Below are positions 20,458-31,735 of a DNA stretch of 64,000 bases, piece by piece. Position 1 is the stretch's first letter. Every line of letters begins with the position of its first letter. Position numbers and translations under genes: made by a program. Source of the DNA: Furcasterigmium furcatum (Eukaryota; Ascomycota; Sordariomycetes; Glomerellales; Plectosphaerellaceae); NCBI GenBank assembly GCA_001599815.1, contig BCIA01000001.1, positions 2,112,934 to 2,176,933 of the forward strand, written 5' to 3'. The notes below the pieces were generated by a model. That model was not told the DNA's origin and searched no databases. It saw only the letters and a list, made by a program, of their open reading frames with translations.

Positions 20458-20897
20458 TCATCGTTTCGTCGCCTTCGCCTTGCCCTTCTCGGCCTTGTCT
20501 GCCTTGAGCTTGTCCACGTAGTCCTTGACGAGATCATGGAGATCAGGGTTTTTCCGCGCCAGGAGCATGACATCGTCAGTCGTGACAGTGGACCTTCCTG
20601 CGTGACGGCTGAAGCTCTCCAGGTCGGTCGCCGTGGATTCTGCGGGGTGTCAAGATGCGCGCAAGCCATGGAATGAAGAGAACTGACCGATCTGGTCCCA
20701 GACCATCTCCGTGAGGGCACCGATGAACTGTGGTGTGGCGTTTCGGTTCTTCTTGATGACTTCCTCGTCGACTATTTGGCCAACGGCGAACCAGAGGGCT
20801 GCCTTGAGGCGCTACAGGGGGTGTCAGTGAATTCCGGGACAAGGAGAGGGCTGTATAGACCAACCTCCTTATCGTCTTCGCTTGATGCATCTGCCAT
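20458..20897 (-). CDS. MHF1: MHF1/CENP-S histone-fold protein
   Basis: Three exons: complement(20865..20897), complement(20688..20811), complement(20458..20639); introns 20812..20864 and 20640..20687. The spliced product is 112 aa: MADASSEDDKE, then ERLKAALWFAVGQIVDEE, then TPQFIGALTEMVWDQI, then DLESFSRHAGRSTV, TTDDVMLLARKNPDL, and a Lys/Ala tail. The arrangement (alpha-N, histone-fold helices, and DLExFaxHAGR followed by DDVxLLaRrN) is diagnostic for CENP-S/MHF1. The family forms a heterotetramer with MHF2/CENP-X that binds DNA with FANCM/Mph1 at stalled forks and also sits in the kinetochore CCAN. Length is normal. The first intron's donor is the unusual GTTGGT; the second is GTCAGT. No single ORF shows the gene because of the splitting. 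Confidence 0.88.
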
Positions 20898-21907
20898 GGT
20901 GATGAGGTGTAGATGCTCTGGTTGATGGATGTCGGATGCTTCACTTTACGCGTCGAGCGCGTCGCGGGGTTGGTACAGTTGCCAGCTGCCAGCGGCTGGG
21001 ACCGCTAGCTGATGAAAGTGCTGGTCAGCTACCTACCTACTTGAACAGGCACTTCTGGGATGGACCGATCAGTGATGATGAAAATGAAACATGTAATTCG
21101 ATTTAAGAACACATCTAAAAACTATATGTTCAGCGACAGATGTGTTTGCGTCTGGTTGGGTCATGTAGTAGCATTGAGAGGCCAGCATACGGACCAGCAT
21201 TTCATCCACATCCAGGGAGGCGTTTAACTGCTTCAGTCTCCTCGACAAACCGTAGCTATATCAATTGAAAGATGAAGCAGCTTATACCCCCAATCATTAC
21301 TGCTTCTTGCAGCTTCTTCATGGCGTAATTCAGAAATGTCCGTCTTCCATTCTTGAATCAGTCGCCTTCCGCCTCGGCTCTACTTCTCACAGATTCAGCG
21401 ACCAATGACATCACACCCATTGACGGCGGACGGGAGACCCTGAGAGGACGCCAAGACGGGCAAGCTTCGATGTGCCCCGCCAAAGCCCTTCTGTGGTGGG
21501 GTCCCTCTCTTCCGTGCCCTGCACCCGCCCGCCAGTCGGCGCCTCCGAAGCAAAACACAAATGCCGACGCTTCCAGACCTGCGGAGCTCAAGCACCTGAT
21601 CGCGACTTTTCTGCGTGCGTTCGCAACGAAATAAATATCTCTCCCGAGTAATTCGCGCAAGACCTCTCTTCCTCCTCTCCTTCGCCCGAAACTCGTAACT
21701 TTTGCAAACCCACTGCTCCTACATCCTCCCAACGACGATCTCGTCTGCAAACATCCAAGGCTCGGCGCCCCGTTGCCAAGCAGACCGCCAGAGCTGTCCC
21801 GAGCTTCCGTTTCCCGCCGCGAACAGCCTCACGAGCTGCAATTCTCAATTCGCATCTCTGCTGCCACTCCTCTTTCACGCTCCTCTCGTTCATACCCCGC
21901 CGCCACG
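20898..21907. other. Divergent promoter region, MHF1 / PGA2
   Basis: About 1 kb between divergent starts. The right half is C-rich (a pyrimidine-rich leader before the PGA2 start), as is common near fungal transcription starts. The frame containing PGA2 is open back to 21773, but the upstream part (Ser/Arg/Pro-rich) lacks membrane or conserved features and is treated as 5' UTR. No other gene is seen. Confidence 0.45.
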
Positions 21908-22312
21908 ATGAGCGCAATCCTCGATCGCACGATAAACAACCTCCGCCTCACCTTCGAGGACCTCTCCCTCCACAAGCTCATCCGCATCGTCATCATCATC
22001 GGCGCCTACGTCCTCCTGCGCCCCTACCTCCTCAAGCTGTCTGGCCGCGCCCAGATGGACCAGCACGAGGCGCCCTCCGACGCGCCCCGAGCTCAGATCT
22101 CCCCCAACTCGTTACGTGGGCAGGTGGACATCCCTGAGGACTCGGGCGACGAGGAAGAGGTCGAGGCGAGCGGCGCCGACTGGGGCAAGAAGGCACGCAA
22201 GAGGCAGCGCGAGGTGCTGAAGAGGCTCCTCGACGCCGAGGAGGAGAGGCTCGCGAAGGAGCAGGAGGACGAGGAGGACAAGGATATCGACGAGTTCATG
22301 GTGAAGGAGTAG
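21908..22312 (+). CDS. PGA2: Protein-trafficking protein PGA2
   Basis: A single exon of 134 codons from MSAILDRTINNLR. A membrane segment lies at about 25-45 (IRIVIIIGAYVLLRPYLLKL), followed by an acidic linker (DIPEDSGDEEEVEASGADWGKKARKRQRE) and a Glu/Lys-rich helical, probably coiled-coil C-terminus ending DEFMVKE. This layout (one N-terminal TM, then a GxxWGKKAR-type motif and charged helix) matches the fungal PGA2 family of small ER membrane proteins involved in protein processing and trafficking. The start at 21908 is chosen because it yields the canonical N-terminus; an ATG at 21773 in the same frame would add 45 unconserved residues. Confidence 0.85.
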   Translation: MSAILDRTINNLRLTFEDLSLHKLIRIVIIIGAYVLLRPYLLKLSGRAQMDQHEAPSDAPRAQISPNSLRGQVDIPEDSGDEEEVEASGADWGKKARKRQREVLKRLLDAEEERLAKEQEDEEDKDIDEFMVKE

Positions 22313-22896
22313 GCCAAGGTGCCACCCGAGCAGACTGCGAACGACGACTTGTAAAACACCTCTGAGACTACGTAGAGTGGATTGGCTTTGGCGTTACGGG
22401 GACCGGTTGGAGCGGTAATCATAATGACTTCGAGAACAATCTTGCAATCAATTCGGCTGTCGGAGAAACTCGCTTGGGTCCGGGACTTGACGGGGACTCC
22501 ATTCAGACAAGCAACGAACCCCGGCTTGCCCAGGCGAGTGTGGGAACCATCAGTGCTTGGCTACGCTGGTTGTCCGGGGTGGCTCATGAGGACGGACCAC
22601 CGACTGGGAGACCACACGTTTGACAAGGTCCCCCAGAGTCTCGTCAAATCTCGAATCACTTGAAGCACCTGCGCGGTCCCACGGGGAAATGTGCGGAGGG
22701 GGTCTCAAGCGCTAGCTCAGGCATGACTTAGTCTCGCCATCGCGCGGCCAAACTTGGCGTAGAGCCCGGAGCCCTGGACCGGGACATGGCCCGACAATGG
22801 AGTTTGTGTTGATCATAAGAGAAGGTCGAGGTTGAGTTGACTCTTCATGGGAAGAACAATCGCCAAGACATGTCACAGCTCGCATCCACAGGAGAG
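22313..22896. other. Intergenic, PGA2 3' end and carboxylesterase promoter
   Basis: Nothing gene-like is seen. Two in-frame ATGs precede the preferred esterase start: 22870 in the same frame, and 22847 in another frame that runs into a stop. Confidence 0.4.
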
Positions 22897-24738
22897 ATGG
22901 CTACTAGAAGTAACAACTTTCTTTCCCACGTCTTCCGAATTGCGGTCTGGGGGCTCCTGGTGTCAACCGCGGCAACCAAGCCATTGGTCTCCCACCAGAA
23001 CCCTACCGCGGAGACTCTGAATGGCACCGTAGGGGGTGTACATCTCAAGAATTTTGACCAGGACCATTTCCTGGGAGTTCCCTTTGCCCAACCGCCTGTT
23101 GGAGATCTCCGTCTGAGGCACCCCGCCTCACTGAACTCAACATGGGATGGAAAGCTGGATGCGACCACAAGGGGCCTGAGTTGCGTTGGCTATGCCGGTT
23201 TCGCTGAAGGGCTGACCATGGGAGAAGGTGAGCACCTCAATGTTATTCCTTCACTCAAATATCACTCACACTTTCAACGCAGACTGCTTATCTCTTGACA
23301 TTGTTCGGCCTGCGGGGTGCAAAAAGGGCGAAGACCTCCCCGTATATGTCTGGATCTACGGAGGAGGTTTCACCGCTGGCGGCAGTGCGGATTCCCGGTA
23401 CAACACCTCTTATCTTGTGAGGAACTCGGTCGAGATGGGGACCCCAATTATAGCAGTATCCATCAACTACAGACTGGGCGGCTGGGGCTTCTTGGCCTCC
23501 AGCGAAGTCCAAGAGGACGGGGCCTCAAACATCGGTCTCTTCGATCAGCGGCTCGCGCTTAGATGGATCCGCGAGAACATTCACGCATTTGGAGGAGATC
23601 CGGACAAGGTGACCATCACTGGTGAATCAGCAGGTGGTTTCAGCGTTGGGTATCACCTTGTCGGGTTCGACGGGAAGCACGACAAGCTGTTTAGGGGCGC
23701 TATCATGCAGAGCGGGACATCATTGGGACCTGGAAGTGAGTACTCCTTGTCATGCCAGACGGTTTCACATAATGCCACTGACACAGTGAAGTCAACGCCA
23801 TCAAGGACATCGAGACAGCGTATCAGCCGATATACGACAACGTCACGCAGACGGTTGGGTGTTCGGATGCTGCTGACAGCCTGCAATGTCTCCGGCAAGT
23901 TCCGTTCAACGACCTCCGGGACGCATTTGCACCTTTTGTGCTTACGCCTGTCCTGGATGGAGAGTTTCTGTCTCGTCTTCCCTCCGAGTCGTTCGAGCAA
24001 GGCCTGACTGCCGATGTGGCTATCCTGACCGGAACCAACACCGACGAAGGAACCGCCACGTTCTTTGGTCCCCGGGGTTTGCTGAACAATGATTCCGATG
24101 TCGAGACATTCTTATCTGGGTTTGGAGCCGGGCTAGATGAGGACACGGTTACTGACCTGATGAGGCTGTATCCGGATGACCCTGCTCAGGGCTGTCCTTT
24201 CGACACGGGAGCGGAACGTTTCGCCCAGCATGGCATCCAGTATAAACGCGGCGCCGCTATTGTCGGAGACTCGGTCATTCATGCGGGACGAAGATTCACC
24301 ACGCGCTACTACTCATCACTCTCCAAGCCAAGGAGGAGCCCGGTCTACTCTTATCGCTTCGACCAGAGTCCGTGGAACCAGAAGCTTCCGCTCATCGCGA
24401 CAGAGGCACCCGTGTTTGCCACACATTACGCCGAGATTTGTTTCGTTTTCGACCTCGACCCGGTCCTAAGCAAGAACAACTCGAACTGGATCGGACCGTA
24501 TCGGGAATACCACAAGCTCGCAAGGCAGATATCCCAGGCATGGATCTCGTTCGTGCACAGCCTCGACCCGAATCCCAGACACCGCCAAAGGGACGGGAAG
24601 CTGCCCAGATGGCCGGAGTATGGGTGCGGCACGGAGAACATGGTGTTCAAGGTCGGGGAGAGTTACATTGAGAGGGACGACTGGCGAGAGGAGCAGCTGG
24701 CGTACTGGGGCAGTGTCTGGAGGTCCTTAAAGACGTAG
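22897..24738 (+). CDS. Secreted type-B carboxylesterase/lipase
   Basis: Exons 22897..23227, 23283..23735, 23792..24738; introns of 55 and 56 nt (GTGAGC/CGCAG; GTGAGT/GAAG). About 576 aa. The start at 22897 gives a compact signal peptide (hydrophobic core FRIAVWGLLVSTAA); ATG 22870 would add nine residues. Alpha/beta-hydrolase fold landmarks: FLGVPFAQPPVGDLRL near the N-terminus, EDCLSLDIVRP across the first junction, VWIYGGGF (oxyanion hole), GESAGG (nucleophile Ser), TNTDEGT (acidic residue), and FATHYAEICFVF (catalytic His). Several N-glycosylation sequons (NGT, NST, NTS, NVT) support secretion. Family members hydrolyse carboxylic esters including lipids, aromatic esters or plant esters; substrate unknown. 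The third exon's correct frame requires the acceptor at 23790-23791 rather than the nearer CACAG at 23785-23786. Confidence 0.9.
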
Positions 24739-26716
24739 ATACCTACCAGTGAATCATGGCAACTTCAAGGATACCGAATGAATACTCGACTTTTCGGTAA
24801 AGATTCATGCCGCGGCGTTCCCCTGCTGGTGTCTATAAATAGCCAGTGTATGTCTGCTCAAATTAGAGGTGAGCCGCAAGGAGTACAAGTCAAGGCGACT
24901 CGGGCAAAAGGCAGACTCTTGTGTCCAGCCTCGTGTGACTCGCATATTTCCCACGTGGAACTCATGACCACCTGATTGCACAGCGCCAAGTGACGCCCTC
25001 GCTTCTCTTTCGATAGACACCGAACCTCTCAGAACAGACACTCAGTTGGAGGCTTCAACATATGATCCAAGTCTTAGAATAGACTCATGCGCAGGCATCA
25101 GGCCATGCGAACGGCTGCTGGTTTGGTCAAGACAACACCGGGCTGGCTGGCATTTATGCGGGCTAACATGGCTGTGCATTATCGGTCTTCACGGAGATTT
25201 CACGTTCAGTGAGATCATCCCAAGTCCTCCTCACAGCACAAGGTTGAATGCTCATGGCAGGCTCCATCGCTTGCCGTCGTGGACTCATCAACCGGTAGTG
25301 TAGACAGATGTCCCTGCGTAGCTCAAGTGTGAGTGAAACCGAGTTCGCGATTCATCTAGCAGATTCCCTCAGTCTGGGGCGACGAAGTGATGTAGGCTCT
25401 ACTACCACAGAGTAACGTCGGTACATGGGCAAGCAACAAAAGCTCACAGACATGACCAAGGTACATTGGAATCAACTTTGGTGTCTAATGCATGAAAAAG
25501 CCTGCAGCGCAATACCGGAAGCCTTAACAGCGGAGCAGGATCGGTTGCCTCCGAGCCAAGGGAAATCGGCTCGGCGGTGACCTACCCCGCGGATGCCGTG
25601 GATGTCCAGTCCCCGACATGCATATTTATCTTACGCGTCTGGAGGTCTCGAAGGTGCCGATTCTGCAGCATGGAGGAGATGGTGGGCAGCAAAAGAGGCG
25701 AGACACCATATCCAGGAGCCGGCCAAGGTGCCATGCAGCCGCACCGTCGGGATGGCTTGCATGAGGAAGAGAGACGGTGGCATTCTGTAGCGAGAGATGG
25801 TCAGTGGCAGCGGCGGCACTGCAGACCTAGGGCGTGATATAGTGGATCATCGAATCCGGCCAGACATCGACAACACATCCAGGCTGTATCACGGCAGCAT
25901 GAAAGGCGCCGATCGTGGAAGCGGGAAGAAATCAGCGCCGGTGAGGGGCAAAGGAGATGCAGGAGAGGAAGTGGAGGGGAAACTGATGGAGTCGGGCAGC
26001 CAGCCTGGGCGTGGCTTGATGCGAGCGAGCCACTGGGCGGGGGCCCACCAGCCCACTAACGTGAGCTGCTCCAGGGGGACGGATCCCTGTCAGCCCTCCA
26101 AACTGGCCGCTGCGCCTCAGCATGGCAAGACCGACAGCCCACAGCGGGACCTAGAACGGTTTGGATCCTGGCGGACAATTGGACGCGGGCACCACCTGAC
26201 GGGCGGCGGCAACAGCTTTGGGCCGTCCCCCAGGACAGGGCAGGCGCTCCTCAGTCGGTCTGACCTCTGACGACACTCCTCGAGCATTGACTTTACCTCT
26301 TCCCCCCAACCTCAACTCCCACCCAGGCACGCGGCTGGCCCTTTTCGACTTTTGAAGGTGTGCCTGATTGGAATTTGCTTCTCGATATATACACACTGGA
26401 CCGGCCAGACTTTGGCTCACCAGACACCCAGCCTGATCGAGCAGCCGCGTTACCCAGCCAGTGTCATCCCGCCATCCATCTTCCTCACCGTCAGATTCAA
26501 CCACTCGGCCCGCACCTGCCGCTTGTGTCACGATCCAGCACCTCGAGTCGACGTTCCCGGCCCAGGCTACGTGCGTCGCGGTCATTCGTCACCCTTGCAG
26601 CGAATCGGCACAGCGTTGCGATCATGTTTTGCAGCATTCTGCAGCCATCTTAGCGTGCCAGCCTGATTTCCCCGAACCATAATACTAAAGATCGCCCGCC
26701 TGGCCTCACGTCCAAG
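24739..26716. other. Large intergenic region, no gene supported
   Basis: About 2 kb between esterase and the next gene. It contains ORFs up to about 157 codons (e.g. 25797-26270) of low-complexity, Gly/Arg/Ser-rich content without motif, splice signals or hydrophobic pattern. The right end (26280-26716) is C/T-rich and is probably the promoter and leader of the downstream gene. No repeats or TE remnants are recognised. Confidence 0.5.
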
Positions 26717-29509
26717 ATGGAACCACGCAACGACATTGACAGTCTTCTGAGGACTGGATATTTTACCAACACAAGAGCCCGATCTCCCAGGCCGTAAGCC
26801 CTTCAAAACCTCCCCCTCCACTCCGACTCACCTCTCTGACACCTGCTACCCAACAGTCCGAGCCCTCCCCTATATGGTACATACGTCAGGCGAGCATCTC
26901 CTCGCCGAGATTTCGAGACTCCCAGATCCATGAACCGACCACCACCCCCGACCTGCGAAGATGAGGCCGAGGCCCTGCAGAAAGAGCACGGCAGCAGCGT
27001 TGCTGCCAGCTCCGTCGACGAAACACCCTCCCGTGGCGACATTGATCAGGCCACCCTTATGGAAGAGGTTCCCGAGTTCAATCCAGAGCGGCGGTTCGTT
27101 TTTGTCCCGAACCCAAATGGGCCCACCGAACTTGAGCGTCCCGAGCGGAAACCTGCAGTGAGCGAACGTCCAGCAGAGAAGCCGGCAGATAAGTCGGGAG
27201 ACAGGCCACCGCCGTCGCCAGGCAGGCCCCCGAAAGACTACGAAGCAAACACGGCTCGACGATACGACACCAAGCTGGCCGCCGAGCCTGTGAATGGAGG
27301 CGGGCCCCGTGTTGAGCGGCGCAAAAGCCGACAGGATCTGCCGCCCATTGACACAGAGTTCCCCATAGAGCCCGTCAAGGGCCACCATCGCACTCGGTCC
27401 TCGCAATATGCCGACCAACCCCGGCCAGACTACTTCACCCCTAAAAGCAGCAATCGCCAGTCAACAAACGACGACCTTCTGTCCCCGCAGGTCATCAAGC
27501 ATGCAACTGGCGGCCGTGACAAAGTCTACTATGATTACTCACGCGGCCAGCAAAGACCCCTCGCGCCGCATAGGAGCCGTTCGAACCTTGTGGGCGAGAA
27601 GCGAGCTGAGGAGAGCTACAATCGGCCAACGCAATCCCTCAGCCCTGCGGGCCCCCGTCGTGCCGCCGCGGATGTCGAGGTGCCACGCTCAAGCACCGCC
27701 GCATATGGTGAAGGGCCGAGTGAATCGTCTCGACGTGGCGAGTCTGACCGCAGACGAGAACGGCGCAGCTCGACATATAAGCGGGAGTCTCCAACCCGGG
27801 GCAGTCGTGATCGCAGAGATGGGAGCAACTCGAGCGGAGAGCACTCACTCAAGCCACAATCCTCGGCGTCTCGGCGACGACTGTCGACCGTCATCCATGA
27901 CGACAGAGAGTTCCTTGCAACGCCGGACAGAGAAAGAGGGCCTGTGCCGTCAAGCAGAAGATCAAGGTCCAGAGCTCCAACATCTCCGCTTCCGTCGCCC
28001 AAGGTTTCCAACGGCTCGTTTGGCGACGGATTGCCTCCTCCGAGTCCACGGGCCTCTGGCACTTTCCCGCCTCCGAGCCCACGAGCCTCTGGCACTTTCC
28101 CGCCTACTCGTGAGAGTCGAGAGACGTCGCTGCCCTATCCCGAAGACGAACTTCATTCATCGTTCGAAGGGTTGAGCATTCGCGATGATCGGCGGCCCCC
28201 ACCGCGATCTCGGTCTCGAGCACCACCAACAAAAAGCTCCGGTCCCTCTAGTTCTGTCCCTGCGGCTGCGATCATGCCCATTATGCCTGTGATGCCGTCA
28301 CTTGACCAGGAGGCTTCATTTGATCGGCCATCACCAGGACTACCGCCACCGGAACCCCGGGTGTCATCGTCGCAGTTGAGCCAGGACACCGCGTGGCAGC
28401 CGGCGCCGTTCGACCCCACAAAGGATGGACTGAAGGTGGACCAGCCGACCATGAGCTACCGCCGGTATTCCGAGGATATCGGCAGAGGAGAGCTACCAGA
28501 GATTCCCGATTGTCCAAGAAGAAAGGGAGCCATCGGCAAGGCGGACTGGCTGGCGCTACCCCGTTGCGACAACTTCAACATCTGCCCTACGTGCTACACG
28601 GCCGTCTTTGACAAGTCGCCATTCCGCAACGAATTCGTGCCCATGCCATTCCGTCCTGCGGACAAGCTGATTGTCTGTGACTTTGGCAGCTCCCCGTGGT
28701 ACCGCATCGCCTGGCTGCTGACCATCAAGAACGGTCAAGCCGGTCTCAGGCTCTTCCACCAAATCGCCCAGATTGCCAACATGGCCAGCAGCCAGCCATG
28801 CCCAGGGGACAGGGAAAGCGTCCGGGTTTGGTACTCTATCCGAGACCCGCGTCAGCAGAGCACACTGGCGGACTTTTCGGTTTGTTACGAGTGCTGCAAG
28901 ACGATCGAGATTCTGCTGCCGAATCTCACAGGCATTTTCGTGCCTCAGCAACCAGCCGCCGTGCCCTCACGGAGTTACTGCTCCATGCATTTTCACCCAA
29001 CCCGCAAGCGCTTCGTGCTGTACTTCGACGCCCTGGAGACAGTCTCAAACGACGCCTTGGCGAATGCCTCGGCACCAGATCTCACCCGCCTGTCCAGGGT
29101 CATCGGCCGCCTGGCCGCCTTCGCCGAATGCCGCCAGGACCGGCCCGTCCGAGACCAGAGCTGGCACGTCATGCAATACCTTCCCGAATTCACCGTCTGC
29201 GGCGAGTGTTTCGAGGAAGTCGTCAAGCCCGATCTGGAGGCAGGCGTCGTCGCGCGCAATTTTTACATGAAGCCACAGCGTTTGCCGGTGGCCACGTGCC
29301 ATCTGTACTCGAAGAGGATGAGGGAAATTTTCGAAAGAGCATGCCGCCGTAGCGACCCGCAATATCTTGAGAACAAGGTGCTGGAGAGGCAGACCATCCA
29401 GGCGGACATTCAAGGGAGGATGCAGCACCTTTACCGGTATGGGGACCGCGATGATCGGACGAATCGGGAAGTGGACAGGTTGCTGGATGAGTGGAAGAGG
29501 TGGGAGTGA
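26717..29509 (+). CDS. Arg/Ser/Pro-rich protein with C-terminal Cys-containing domain, unknown function
   Basis: Exons 26717..26793 and 26857..29509; the 63-nt intron is GTAAGC to ACAG and the junction restores RSPRPPSPPLYG. About 909 aa. Residues 1-590 are disordered and rich in Arg, Ser, Pro and charged residues (SSRRGESDRRRERRSS, RRSRSRAPTSPLPSP), similar in composition to SR-type or nuclear-matrix proteins. It includes a perfect 11-residue tandem repeat (PPPSPRASGTF x2). The C-terminal ~300 residues look folded: FNICPTCYTAVF with FRNEFVPMPF, VCDFGSSPWYRIAWLLTI, FSVCYECCKTIEILLPNL, FTVCGECFEEVVKPDL and MREIFERACRRSD. The repeated CxxC pairs suggest several metal-binding knuckles. I know of no assigned function; a conserved fungal protein is likely. 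It could be nuclear, but that is only composition-based inference. Confidence 0.85.
28034..28099 (+). repeat. Tandem 33-bp coding repeat (2 copies)
   Basis: Copies 28034-28066 and 28067-28099 encode the same 11 residues (PPPSPRASGTF) with only a few silent differences, and a third partial FPP unit follows. Located in the disordered region of the R/S/P-rich gene. Confidence 0.85.
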
Positions 29510-30071
29510 GAAGCCTGCCTGGATGTTGATGGGAACGCCGTCGGCGCTGGGCATATGATTGATGACATTGGATACCAAATAGATGAACATGGATGTGTCC
29601 TTGGAGCCTCTGGTCTGCGGGATGGTTGTCCCGACCCATATGAGTTTTCCATCTTTTAACTCATCACAATGAAAGTGAAGGGCGGGCTTCAGCTCTGCAC
29701 CTCACCAACGTGGTGAAGTTCAAGGCTACAGTGCAGTAGACAGTGCATTCAGCCTATCGGCGACTTTGCACTGTAGGAGGTCGGCCATCATCACGTGAGA
29801 GACCCCACTTTGGCCCACTTTCGCTAAGAATCTGGTACGTACCTGCTAGGGTCGGCCGCCCACCACAGCCAAATTTCAATGAGGAAAATTCCCAAATTTC
29901 GCGACGCTGCCGCAACCTCCCACTCCCTCGTCACTAACCAACAGCAGCAAACCCACCCTGCGCCCGAGGTACGAAACAGATTTTCTCACGCCTCGATTCA
30001 ATTGGGATTCTTCCTTTCCGACAGTCTAGACTAATATTGTTGCTCGTCGCTACAGGTCAACATCCGTCACA
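29510..30071 (+). promoter_or_regulatory. RPL4 promoter and 5' UTR with leader intron (29969..30055)
   Basis: Upstream of the uL4 gene. The leader is interrupted by an 87-nt intron (GTACGA donor after CGCCCGAG, GTCTAGACTAAT-type branch area, CTACAG acceptor) that ends 16 nt before the ATG, a common arrangement in fungal ribosomal-protein genes. Candidate elements are TAGGGT near 29847 and the E-box CACGTG near 29794. The left part also holds the 3' UTR of the preceding gene. Confidence 0.55.
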
Positions 30072-31383
30072 ATGTCGAGGCCTACCGTCACCATCATCGG
30101 CGCCGATGGCAAGGCCACCGGTAACACCCACACCTGGCCTACCGTCTTCTCGGCTCCCATCCGTACCGATATCGTCCAGGAGGTTCACAAGGGCATGGCC
30201 AAGAACAAGCGCCAGCCCTACGCCGTGAGCGAGAAGGCCGGCGAGCAGACCTCTGCCGAGTCTTGGGGAACTGGTTAGTCGCCCGCGTTTTTCGATGTTT
30301 TGCTCGAAAGAGGATGAGGAGGGGCGGGAAGAAGGACGCAGGGCAAGAGGTGGATTGATGGAGAATGTGATCAGGACGACGGATCACGGCCTGCCGGTTG
30401 AGCGACGGACGGACGTCTGGAAAAATCTCGAGGATTTGGCTGACGAGAACATCACAGGTCGTGCTGTCGCCCGTATCCCCCGTGTCTCTGGTGGTGGTAC
30501 CCACCGTGCCGGTCAGGCCGCCTTCGGTAACATGTGCCGTTCCGGTCGCATGTTCGCCCCTACCAAGGTCTGGCGCAAGTGGCACGTCAAGGTCAACCTG
30601 GGCCAGAAGTGAGTGTTGAACCGCCGCCGCCGACGAGGCTTTTGGGTCTGGGAAAATTGTCCCGCTAACAACTCCACCAGGCGCTACGCCGTTGCCTCTG
30701 CCCTGGCTGCCTCCGCCGTCCCCCCTCTGCTGCTGGCCCGCGGCCACCGCATCAACAACGTCGTCGAGGTTCCCCTCGTCATCGACTCCGCTGCCTTCGA
30801 GGCCGCCGCTTTCGCCAAGACCTCCGCCGCCGCCGGCCTGCTGAAGGCTGTCGGTGCCAGCGCCGACCTCGACAAGGTCAAGAAGTCCAAGAAGCTCCGC
30901 GCCGGTAAGGGCAAGATGCGTGGCCGCCGCTACCGCCAGCGCCGCGGCCCCCTCGTCGTCTACGACGCCGAGGTCGATGGCAAGGAGCTCATCGGCGGCT
31001 TCCGCAACATCCCCGGCGTTGAGACCTCGGCCGTCACCGACCTCAACCTCCTCCAGCTCGCCCCCGGCGGTCACCTCGGCCGCTTCATCGTCTGGACCTC
31101 CGCCGCCTTCAAGGCCCTCGACACCATCTACGGCACCACCACCAAGCCCTCCGAGCTCAAGAAGGACTTCCTGCTGCCCTCCAACGTCATCTCGCAGTCC
31201 GACCTGTCCCGTCTCATCAACTCCCAGGAGACCCAGTCCGCCCTGCGCGAGCCCAAGGGCCCCTCCAGCACCCGCCGCTCCGCCGTCCAGAAGAAGAACC
31301 CCCTGCGCAACAAGCAGGTCATGCTCCGCCTCAACCCCTACGCCTCCGTGTTCGCCAAGGAGGCCGCCCAGAAGAAGAACTAA
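30072..31383 (+). CDS. RPL4: 60S ribosomal protein uL4 (L4)
   Basis: Exons 30072..30273, 30458..30608, 30681..31383; introns of 184 and 72 nt (GTTAGT/ACAG; GTGAGT with GCTAAC and CCAG). Total 351 aa, normal for fungal L4. Hallmarks: MSRPTVTIIGADG start, PIRTDIVQEVHKGMAKNKRQPYAVS, the exit-tunnel loop segment GRAVARIPRVSGGGTHRAGQ, AFGNMCRSGRMFAPTKVWRKW, RGHRINNVVEVPLV, GKGKMRGRRYRQRRGPL, FRNIPGV and a Lys-rich eukaryotic C-terminal extension. It is a structural component of the large subunit that lines the nascent-peptide exit tunnel. Codon use is strongly biased to C-ending codons (GCC, CTC, GTC, AAG), as expected for very high expression, and differs visibly from neighbours. Confidence 0.97.
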
Positions 31384-31735
31384 GCTGGCCCCCGAGGGGA
31401 CCGCTTGGTTTGACGGACGCGTCCTTCCGCGCCGGTGAAGCGCTGGAAGGTAACGAAAAAGGGACGGTTTGCGAGCTACGGTTGGGCATGGCATGCATGG
31501 TTTCTGATTGCGGCGTAATGGGCAACTAGGAATGTTGACCTGTCTTCATCAATGGAAAAGAAGATTCCCATACCGTGTTTTTGCGTTGGCTCATGTGCTT
31601 GCTTCCGTGAAATGTTCAATTGCTCGCCTAACTCCGTAGTATGTAAAATCGACCCTATTCAAAAAGCAGTGCCGTCATACAAACTCATCATTGCTCGCGT
31701 CTCTGCCTGGCAACACGCAAGTCCCCCGGACAGGC
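31384..31735. other. Convergent 3' regions
   Basis: A 352-bp gap between the stops of RPL4 (plus) and the aminotransferase (minus). Nothing beyond 3' UTR sequence is seen. Confidence 0.5.

Noticed and set aside
23785..23786. CACAG as the acceptor of the second esterase intron
   Set aside because: It would put exon 3 out of frame; the AG at 23790-23791 restores PGINAIKDIE and the conserved downstream sequence.
25797..26270. 157-codon plus-strand ORF between the esterase and the R/S/P-rich gene
   Set aside because: Low-complexity, no start context, no splicing or domain evidence.
30367..30444. Possible C/D-box snoRNA in the first intron of RPL4
   Set aside because: A C-box-like GTGATCA (one mismatch) and a downstream CTGA exist, but no terminal stem and no convincing C'/D' pair is visible.
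30139..31494. 451-codon minus-strand ORF
   Set aside because: Antisense to ribosomal protein uL4; Gly/Ala/Val/Leu-rich reverse image of a strongly C-ending codon pattern.
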